A stretch of DNA of 12,537 bases, from assembly GCA_030625995.1 (NCBI GenBank), contig DAOUPU010000056.1, positions 1 to 12,537 on the forward strand. Direction: 5' to 3'. The stretch's first letter is position 1; each line of letters opens with the position of its first letter. Below, one piece after another: positions 6,671 to 12,537 of this stretch. This stretch comes from Flavobacteriaceae bacterium. GTDB taxonomy: Bacteria > Bacteroidota > Bacteroidia > Flavobacteriales > Flavobacteriaceae. Below the pieces are notes generated by a model. That model searched no databases. It was not told where the DNA came from and saw only the letters and a program-made list of their open reading frames with translations. Both the position numbers and the translations under genes were made by a program.

Positions 6671-7300
6671 ACCAACTCAAATAAAAATAATATATTTTAT
6701 GTTATTTTTCTTATCCTCAATACCATGTTAGCTTAATTGCCATTTTAATAACACTCAAATAGTGATCTCTGATTTTTAAGAAGATAAAATATAACTTACT
6801 ATTTATATTGTAAATAACCACTTAATATTTCAAATTATAAACTATTTTGCAAAATATGTTGAAAATATTAACTAATATACTTAAAATGGATATAATTTAT
6901 AATAATTTTAACATTTTAAATGTAATAATCGTTGATAAATGTAAGAAGTATTAATGAAGAAATAAAATATAATATAAAATATTACGTATAATTTAAAAAG
7001 TTGATCAATTATTTATAATAAATATACTTGTTATTGAACGATACTTTAAAAAAGAATTATGACTTCGGTTATAAAATATGATATCCTGTTGAATGTATTG
7101 ATATTTAGAGTCAATTTCAATGAATATAAATTGTCAGAGTGGAGTTGTCAAAAATAAATAAACTGAATAATGAAATTCGAAATGTAGATTCTTTGTAACC
7201 ATCATCATTTTGGCAAACATAGCCTATAAAACAAAGCTCTAAAATATATTTGAGAAATTAGCGTTATAAAGTTTCAGTTTAAACAACGAAATCAATTGCT
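6671..7300. other. AT-rich gap without a convincing gene
   Basis: About 630 bp of very AT-rich DNA lies between the divergent response regulator and DUF2911 genes. It contains a perfect 14-bp palindrome, TATTTTGCAAAATA (6843-6856), two minus-strand TAnnTTTG matches (7149-7156 and 7214-7221) lacking spaced -33 boxes, and the promoter of the DUF2911 pair near its right end. Two small frames (8 and 32 codons) have no coding support. No CTGAAG tandem site is present here. Confidence 0.6.
7245..7252 (+). promoter_or_regulatory. Candidate -7 element of the DUF2911 pair
   Basis: This reads TATATTTG, a full match to TAnnTTTG, 48 bp before the first DUF2911 start. The nearest upstream TTG lies about 32 bp away, too far for a standard -33 box, so the promoter may be weak or need an activator. 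Confidence 0.5.
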
Positions 7301-7861
7301 ATGAAAAAAGTTTGTTTTATTGCTGTTTTTTTGTGCGTTCTGTTATTTCAAAATCATACGTTTGCTCAAAAATTCAAAATTCTAGATAAATATCCAACTG
7401 ATATTTCCTATTTACTTCAAAATAAGGTTGATAGACCCCTCATTAAGGTGGTGTATGGTAGACCTTACAGAGATTCAAATAAGGTATTTGGAGATCAAAT
7501 ACCCTATGGCAAATTATGGAGGACCGGCGCTAATGAAGCAACCGAGGTAAAATTTTACTGTGATATTAAATTCGGAAACGAGATTGTTAAAGCGGGTACC
7601 TACATTTTACATACTATTCCTGGCGAAAATGAGTGGACAATCATTCTCAACAAAAATATTGACACCTGGGGCGCCTGTTTTTATGATGAAACAAAAGATG
7701 TGATTAGAATTAAAGTTTCTCCAAAGAATGTTAATCAACTGGATGTGTTTTCAATAGAATTTGAACAACGCTTGAAAAACACCTATATGGTTTTAGCCTG
7801 GGACACAACCCGGGTTGATATACCATTAAAGGTTAAAGATGAATTCTCAACAAAAATTTAA
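7301..7861 (+). CDS. Secreted DUF2911 protein, first copy
   Basis: This protein is 186 aa with a Sec signal peptide: Lys2-Lys3, a hydrophobic stretch 4-16, and predicted cleavage after TFA (22/23). The mature part is one DUF2911 domain, recognised from IKVVYGRPYRDS, IPYGKLWRTGANEATEVKF, KAGTYILHTIPGENEWTIILN, DTWGACFYDE and the late MVLAWDTTRVDIPL. The family is common in Bacteroidota, is exported, and has no established biochemical role that I know of; its repeated GTY/PGE/WT segments suggest a beta-rich fold. It is the first gene of a pair, 29 bp before a paralogue, with a -7 element 48 bp upstream. It diverges from the two-component operon, but no shared operator is visible. Confidence 0.88.
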   Translation: MKKVCFIAVFLCVLLFQNHTFAQKFKILDKYPTDISYLLQNKVDRPLIKVVYGRPYRDSNKVFGDQIPYGKLWRTGANEATEVKFYCDIKFGNEIVKAGTYILHTIPGENEWTIILNKNIDTWGACFYDETKDVIRIKVSPKNVNQLDVFSIEFEQRLKNTYMVLAWDTTRVDIPLKVKDEFSTKI

Positions 7862-7890
7862 TCTATTCTTTAATAATAAAAAATTCAGTC

Positions 7891-8439
7891 ATGAAAAATA
7901 TTTACTTACAAATTGTTCTTCTTTTATCTATCTCATTATTTATGAGTCAGTCCAGCAAAGCTCAGGAATTTAACGATTTAGATAAAAGTCCGCATGATAT
8001 AGCCTATTACAGGGTAAACAAAATTACACCACCAGTAATTAAAGTTCTATATGGTAGACCTCAGAAGAACGGAAGAGAAATATTTGGGTCGTTAATACCT
8101 TATGGTGAGGTGTGGAGAGTAGGTGCAAATGAGGCAACGGAAATAAGGTTCTATCAAGATATAATTTTTGGTAAAGAAAAAGTAAAGGCAGGAACCTATG
8201 TACTTTATGCGATTCCGGGGGAAACGGAATGGACGCTAATTTTGAACTCCAATATTGATTCATGGGGCGCTAAAGACTATGAGGAAAATTTTAATGTTGC
8301 ACGTGCTAAGGCGAAAGTGAGCAAAGCAGAATTTTTAGAAGCTTTTTCAATAGGTTTTAAAAATAAAGGTAAGCATGTGAATATGGTTTTGGCATGGGAT
8401 ACAACAAGAATTACTGCTCCAATAAAATTCGAAAAATAA
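7891..8439 (+). CDS. Secreted DUF2911 protein, second copy
   Basis: This protein is 182 aa with a signal peptide cleaved near SKA/QE (24/25). The mature region aligns without large gaps to the preceding gene and is about half identical: IKVLYGRPQKNG, IPYGEVWRVGANEATEIRF, KAGTYVLYAIPGETEWTLILN, DSWGAKDYEE and NMVLAWDTTRI. The region between DSWGA and the final strand is the most diverged. The pair is probably co-transcribed and arose by tandem duplication. The gene ends 11 bp before the stop of the convergent amidohydrolase gene, with no hairpin between, so the two messages probably overlap at their 3' ends. Function unknown. Confidence 0.88.
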   Translation: MKNIYLQIVLLLSISLFMSQSSKAQEFNDLDKSPHDIAYYRVNKITPPVIKVLYGRPQKNGREIFGSLIPYGEVWRVGANEATEIRFYQDIIFGKEKVKAGTYVLYAIPGETEWTLILNSNIDSWGAKDYEENFNVARAKAKVSKAEFLEAFSIGFKNKGKHVNMVLAWDTTRITAPIKFEK

Positions 8440-8450
8440 AGATATAATAG

Positions 8451-10085
8451 CTAATTTAATTTACTAACCAATTCTCCATTTATAAAAGAATTTAACACTT
8501 TTATATTTGGCACTTCTTCAATTTCAATTTCCATAATATTCTGATTCAAGATAATGAAATCCGCAAATTTACCTACTTCGATACTACCTTTCTCATCTTC
8601 TTCAAAATTAGCATAGGCTGCCCAAATAGTCATTCCTTTTAATGTTTCTTCTCTCGATAGTCCATTTTCAATTTCAAACCCACCCTTCGGGTTACCACTT
8701 CGATCTTTTCTGGCCACCGCGGCATAAAAGGTATACATTGGATCTAAATCAGCATCGTTAAAATCTGTGCCCAAGGCAATTCTTCCGTTTACTTCCAATA
8801 GTTTTTTATAAGCAAAGGCACCTTTAATTCGTTCACTTCCTAATCGATCTTTCGGTGAATATATATTGGTTAGAGCATGTATTGGTTGAATTGAAGGTAT
8901 GATCTCTGTGAAATAATCCAGATCTTCGTTTGAAATGACTTGAGCATGTTCTATTCTCCATCGCCTATTTGTTTGACTTTTTATAGCGTTTGCATATGTT
9001 TTTAATATAAACGCATTAGCAGAATCGCCAATGGCATAAGTATTCATTTGAAAATCTGAATTGATAATTCGGTGTGCTGTTGAAATTATAATATCAGGAT
9101 CCGTAATCAGACCACCTATATAATTCTCTTTATCACTATATGATTCTTTCAAAAGAGCACGCCTTGCTCCTAAAGCTCCATCCGCGAATACTTTGAAAGA
9201 ACGTACATTTAACCTTTCTGATTTGAATGTCCCATGTTTCAAATAATAGTTCAGATTTTTTTCATTTGCGTTAACCATGGCATAGACTCTGATCTTCAAT
9301 TCATCTTTTATTTGTAGACTGTCAAAGAGGTTAATGATCTCTTGGTCCACTCCAGCTTCATCAATAGTAGTATACCCTACTGATAAGCAATATTTTTCCG
9401 CATCTTTTAATGCTTCAGTAGATTTTTTTAAATCTACCGATGGAATTATATTTTGTACCAACCTTTTAGCATCTCCAATTACTATACCTGTTAATTTGCC
9501 TTGTTTTTTAAGAATTTTTCCACCATCTACCTTAGTATTTTTATCAATTTTCGCTAGATTCAGTGTGGCCTGATTAACTAGGATGATATCTGTGTCTTGA
9601 TTTTGTAAAACAAGAGGAGTGTTGGGAAATATTTTGTCCAATTCCTTCTTTGTTGGCAATTCTTTTTTATTCCAATCCTTGTGATTCCAACCATAGCCAA
9701 GTATAAAATCACTATTCTTTTCTTTATTAAAGTCATTTATTCGTTGAATTACTTCGTCAATACTTTTAGTACCTGTGAGGTCTATTTTTTGCATAGACAA
9801 ACCTAATGTGTAAAAATTACAATATGAATTGATCAAGCCGGGAATTATGGTTTTTCCATTGATGTTAATTTTCGTAGAGGACTTGTAGTTTTTATTAATA
9901 TTCTTAGTCGTTCCTACTGCAACAAATTTTCCATTATTAATTGCAACAGCTTCAGCTTTTTGAAAACTATCATTTACAGTATAGATATTCCCGTTGGTTA
10001 TAATTAAATCAACTTGTTGTTTTTGTATGCAAGAAGTAGATAGCACAACTATAAACATAGCCGAGCTAAGGAGTGGGAATTTCAT
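8451..10085 (-). CDS. YtcJ-type amidohydrolase lipoprotein lacking most metal ligands (probable pseudoenzyme)
   Basis: This protein is 544 aa, full length for the amidohydrolase family 3 (YtcJ/NfdA-like) hydrolases. The N-terminus is a lipoprotein signal with a degenerate lipobox ending at Cys19. Family landmarks are clear: DLIITNGNIYTV (26-37), PGLINSYCNF (82-91), KVFADGALGARRALL (298-312), RIEHAQVISNEDL (377-389), RIALGTDF (435-442), FYAAVARKD (453-461) and GMTIWAAYANFEEDEKGSIEVGKFADFIIL (484-513). From family knowledge, active members have HxH after PG(F/L)ID, His in DGHA and His in NTHAIGD. Here these are Tyr88/Asn90, Asp166 and Tyr350; only His380 and Asp441 remain. The frame is intact with no stop or frameshift, so the protein is probably made but not a normal metal hydrolase. 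It is convergent with the DUF2911 pair and divergent from leuS. Confidence 0.85.
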   Translation of the reverse strand: MKFPLLSSAMFIVVLSTSCIQKQQVDLIITNGNIYTVNDSFQKAEAVAINNGKFVAVGTTKNINKNYKSSTKININGKTIIPGLINSYCNFYTLGLSMQKIDLTGTKSIDEVIQRINDFNKEKNSDFILGYGWNHKDWNKKELPTKKELDKIFPNTPLVLQNQDTDIILVNQATLNLAKIDKNTKVDGGKILKKQGKLTGIVIGDAKRLVQNIIPSVDLKKSTEALKDAEKYCLSVGYTTIDEAGVDQEIINLFDSLQIKDELKIRVYAMVNANEKNLNYYLKHGTFKSERLNVRSFKVFADGALGARRALLKESYSDKENYIGGLITDPDIIISTAHRIINSDFQMNTYAIGDSANAFILKTYANAIKSQTNRRWRIEHAQVISNEDLDYFTEIIPSIQPIHALTNIYSPKDRLGSERIKGAFAYKKLLEVNGRIALGTDFNDADLDPMYTFYAAVARKDRSGNPKGGFEIENGLSREETLKGMTIWAAYANFEEDEKGSIEVGKFADFIILNQNIMEIEIEEVPNIKVLNSFINGELVSKLN

Positions 10086-10106
10086 GATTAATACTTTTTA
10101 GCAAGT

Positions 10107-10114
10107 CAAAGATA
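10107..10114 (-). promoter_or_regulatory. Candidate -7 element of the amidohydrolase-like gene
   Basis: On the minus strand this reads TATCTTTG, matching TAnnTTTG, 21 bp before the start codon. No TTG box lies at the expected upstream distance. The regions of this promoter and the divergent leuS promoter are adjacent (10107-10170). Confidence 0.45.
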
Positions 10115-10139
10115 GGAATTATTTTGATAAGTTTTCTCC

Positions 10140-10170
10140 TTTGTCCTTTCCTACTTTAAATGTAACTTTG
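10140..10170 (+). promoter_or_regulatory. leuS promoter (TTTG-N19-TAACTTTG)
   Basis: TTTG at 10140-10143, a 19-bp spacer and TAACTTTG at 10163-10170 form a complete Bacteroidota housekeeping promoter, the best in the window. Transcription should start near 10177, only about 9 nt before the in-frame ATG at 10186 but about 18 nt before the ATG at 10195, which favours the latter as start. Confidence 0.7.
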
Positions 10171-10194
10171 CCGACTTTAAAGGATATGCAAATA

Positions 10195-12537
10195 ATGAAA
10201 TATGATCATAGGGAAATAGAAGAGGTTTGGCAAAAATATTGGGCGAATAACAAAACCTTTTTAGCTGATAATAATTCAGTAAAACCAAAGTATTATGTGT
10301 TGGATATGTTCCCATATCCTAGTGGTGCGGGCTTGCACGTGGGACACCCTTTGGGTTATATTGCATCGGATATTTACGCAAGATATAAGCGACACAAGGG
10401 ATTTAATGTCTTACACCCAATGGGTTATGATTCTTTTGGATTGCCTGCCGAGCAATATGCAATTCAGACAGGTCAACGTCCTGCGAAAACTACAGAAGAA
10501 AATATAAGAACATATCGTCGTCAGTTGGATCAAATAGGTTTCTCATTTGATTGGAGTAGAGAAATAAGAACCTCTGATCCGGATTATTATAAATGGACAC
10601 AATGGATTTTTATCCAGCTTTTTGATTCCTATTATTGTAATGATTCGAATCAGGCAAGATCAATTTCAGAACTAATTGAAGTTTTTGAAGAGGAAGGTAA
10701 TAAAAGAATAAATGCCGCATGTGATGATGATATTGAATTTTTTACAGCTCAAAAATGGAACTCATATTCCAAACAACAGCAACAACAAATATTGGCCAAG
10801 TACCGGTTAACCTTCTTATCAGAAACAGAAGTAAACTGGTGCCCGGCCCTGGGAACAGTTTTGGCAAATGATGAAATTGTAAATGGACTATCTGAACGTG
10901 GTGGTCATCCCATAGTTCGTAAAAAGATGAAGCAATGGTCCATGCGAATTACTGCTTATGCACAACGTTTATTGGACGGTTTGAATACAATAGATTGGCC
11001 GCAACCTTTGAAAGATTCACAAATTAACTGGATAGGAAGATCCGAAGGGGCATCGGTCAAATTCCAAATATTAAATTCTAAATTCCAGATTGACGTCTTT
11101 ACAACACGTCCCGATACGATTTTTGGCGTGAGCTTTATGACTCTGGCACCGGAACATGAATTGGTCTCACAAATTGTGACAGAGGAGAAAAAATCTGAGG
11201 TAGATGAATATATTGATGCCACATCAAAACGGAGTGAGCGCGATAGAATGTCCGATGTTAAAACTATTTCAGGAGTCTTTACAGGAGCTTATGCCATACA
11301 TCCATTTACAAATGAAAAAATTCCAATCTGGATTGGCGACTATGTCTTAGCAAGTTACGGTACAGGAGCTGTAATGGCTGTGCCTTGTGGTGATCAGAGA
11401 GATTTTGATTTTGCCAAACATTTTGATATTGAAATACCGAATATTTTTCAGGATATAGATATAACTGAGGAGGCATGTGAAGATAAAAGTGCGATAATTG
11501 CGAATTCTGATTTTATTTCGGGAATGCCATCAAAAAAAGCCATCAAACGTGTTATTTATGAATTGGAAGAAAGAGGAATTGGTACAGGCAGGGTCAATTA
11601 TCGATTGCGTGATGCAGTTTTTTCACGCCAACGTTATTGGGGAGAACCTTTCCCCGTGTACTATAAGGACGGAATGCCACAAATGATTGAAGTGGAACAC
11701 CTGCCTATAAAATTACCGGAAGTTGAAAAGTACTTACCAACAGAGGACGGGAAACCTCCTTTGGGAAATGCCGAAATATGGGCATGGGACTGCCATAAAA
11801 AAGAGATAGTTAATAATGAGTTGATCGATAATATAGATATCTTCCCCCTTGAATTGAATACAATGCCCGGATGGGCAGGGAGTTCCTGGTATTTTAATCG
11901 TTATATGGATGCAAAAAACAATGAAGAATTTGCGGGTAAAAAGGCTTTGAATTATTGGCGGGATGTTGATCTGTATATTGGTGGTAGCGAGCACGCTACG
12001 GGACATTTGTTGTATTCCCGTTTTTGGCAAAAGTTCCTGTTTGACAAAGGATTAGTACCTGTTGATGAATATGCAAAAAAGTTGATCAATCAGGGAATGA
12101 TTCTAGGGATGAGTGCTTTTGTTTACAGGATTTCCCAAAGAAATGATGTTTTTGTTTCCAAAGGTATTGTGGATGAATATTTTAATTCGGAGACAAGTCA
12201 AAATGCATTTATAAGAATTAGAGAATTGACTGGCGTACCTGAAGGAAACCTTTCCTTTGACAAAATACATGTAGATGTGAGTATGGCCAATTCCTCTGAT
12301 GAACTTAACATAGTTAAATTTAGAAATTGGAGAGAAGAATTTAAACACGCTAAATTCGTAGACGAAGAAGGAATTGTAAAACTGTCCCGTGAAGTTGAAA
12401 AAATGTCTAAATCCAAATATAATGTGGTAAATCCGGATGATATTTGTGAACAGTACGGAGCAGATACATTAAGAATGTATGAAATGTTTTTGGGTCCCTT
12501 GGAACAGGCGAAGCCATGGAATACAGCAGGTATTACC
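10195..12537 (+). CDS. leuS: Leucyl-tRNA synthetase, N-terminal 781 residues (3' end outside window)
   Basis: This class I synthetase charges tRNA-Leu with leucine. I read the frame by hand; it is open from the ATG at 10195 to the window end. The start MKYDHREIEEVWQKYW matches the usual LeuS N-terminus; an in-frame ATG lies 9 bp upstream. The HIGH-type motif is HVGH at residues 48-51, within MFPYPSGAGLHVGHPLGY. A Bacteroidota-type insertion occupies about 150-200. The CP1 editing domain has TTRPDT at 303-308 and GTGAVMAVPCGDQRD at 389-403, retaining the Asp needed for editing. WCPALGTVLANDE and PGWAGSSWYF..GGSEHATGHLLYSRFW are present, and KMSKS is at 736-740. The missing part is the end of the catalytic region and the anticodon-binding and C-terminal domains. 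Expression is probably from the strong promoter at 10140-10170. Confidence 0.97.
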   Translation, partial: MKYDHREIEEVWQKYWANNKTFLADNNSVKPKYYVLDMFPYPSGAGLHVGHPLGYIASDIYARYKRHKGFNVLHPMGYDSFGLPAEQYAIQTGQRPAKTTEENIRTYRRQLDQIGFSFDWSREIRTSDPDYYKWTQWIFIQLFDSYYCNDSNQARSISELIEVFEEEGNKRINAACDDDIEFFTAQKWNSYSKQQQQQILAKYRLTFLSETEVNWCPALGTVLANDEIVNGLSERGGHPIVRKKMKQWSMRITAYAQRLLDGLNTIDWPQPLKDSQINWIGRSEGASVKFQILNSKFQIDVFTTRPDTIFGVSFMTLAPEHELVSQIVTEEKKSEVDEYIDATSKRSERDRMSDVKTISGVFTGAYAIHPFTNEKIPIWIGDYVLASYGTGAVMAVPCGDQRDFDFAKHFDIEIPNIFQDIDITEEACEDKSAIIANSDFISGMPSKKAIKRVIYELEERGIGTGRVNYRLRDAVFSRQRYWGEPFPVYYKDGMPQMIEVEHLPIKLPEVEKYLPTEDGKPPLGNAEIWAWDCHKKEIVNNELIDNIDIFPLELNTMPGWAGSSWYFNRYMDAKNNEEFAGKKALNYWRDVDLYIGGSEHATGHLLYSRFWQKFLFDKGLVPVDEYAKKLINQGMILGMSAFVYRISQRNDVFVSKGIVDEYFNSETSQNAFIRIRELTGVPEGNLSFDKIHVDVSMANSSDELNIVKFRNWREEFKHAKFVDEEGIVKLSREVEKMSKSKYNVVNPDDICEQYGADTLRMYEMFLGPLEQAKPWNTAGIT
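11059..11091 (+). repeat. Short AAATTCYA repeat inside the leuS editing domain
   Basis: Three copies of AAATTC(C/T)A start at 11059, 11073 and 11080 (14- and 7-bp steps). They encode KFQILNSKFQI just before TTRPDT and, on the other strand, a WNLEFNIWNL-like peptide. Such AAATTCC-type low-complexity tracts recur in Bacteroidota genomes; here the frame is preserved. Confidence 0.4.

Noticed and set aside
6717..6743. 8-codon minus-strand frame MAIKLTWY upstream of the orphan terminator
   Set aside because: It is too short to support without conservation data, although its position before a terminator is mildly suggestive.
7059..7157. 32-codon plus-strand frame starting MTSVIKYD in the AT-rich gap
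   Set aside because: It has no promoter match, no recognisable family and no ribosome binding signal. A frame of this length is expected by chance.
8440..8450. Terminator between the DUF2911 pair and the convergent amidohydrolase gene
   Set aside because: Only 11 bp separate the stops and no stem with a U-tract can be drawn.
10295..10507. 70-codon plus-strand frame overlapping leuS
   Set aside because: It is a shifted-frame shadow. Hand translation shows leuS itself is open through this region.
10956..11222. 88-codon minus-strand frame in the leuS editing domain
   Set aside because: It is antisense to well-conserved LeuS motifs. It contains the peptide reading of the AAATTCYA repeat and nothing else recognisable.

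Overview
The window looks like chromosomal DNA of a Bacteroidota bacterium, most likely Flavobacteriales. It is AT-rich, genes lack Shine-Dalgarno sequences, and upstream regions carry the Bacteroidota -7 element TAnnTTTG. The gyrase B (645 aa), malate dehydrogenase and leucyl-tRNA synthetase sequences are of the flavobacterial type. I found no IS element, phage, CRISPR array, tRNA or rRNA.

Layout. Positions 2-862 (+) hold the C-terminal half of formate-tetrahydrofolate ligase, cut by the window edge, followed by a bidirectional terminator. Positions 923-3805 (-) hold gyrB then mdh, probably one transcript. Positions 3806-4651 have no protein gene but are not empty: they hold two tandem units on the minus strand, each with a promoter, a transcribed segment of about 220 nt and a rho-independent terminator. 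Positions 4652-6573 (-) hold an OmpR-type response regulator and its sensor kinase, overlapping by 4 bp. Positions 6574-7300 are very AT-rich with a terminator-like hairpin and no convincing gene. Positions 7301-8439 (+) hold two tandem secreted DUF2911 proteins. Positions 8451-10085 (-) hold a lipoprotein of the YtcJ-type amidohydrolase family that has lost most of its metal ligands. Positions 10195-12537 (+) hold leuS, open to the window end.

The main discovery candidate is the stretch just downstream of the two-component system. Both small units carry the same promoter layout: two CTTCAG half-sites at an 11-bp period, 10 bp upstream of TATATTTG. This is the spacing logic of OmpR/PhoB-family direct-repeat operators. 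Both predicted RNAs share a 13-nt motif, CUGAGGGGAAUAA, followed at similar distance by a hairpin and then a terminator. A 12-bp repeat at the kinase stop codon recurs upstream of the second promoter, so the pair probably arose as an old tandem duplication. I infer that the two-component system drives two sibling small RNAs, comparable in logic to OmpR with OmrA/OmrB in enterics. This is unproven but testable.
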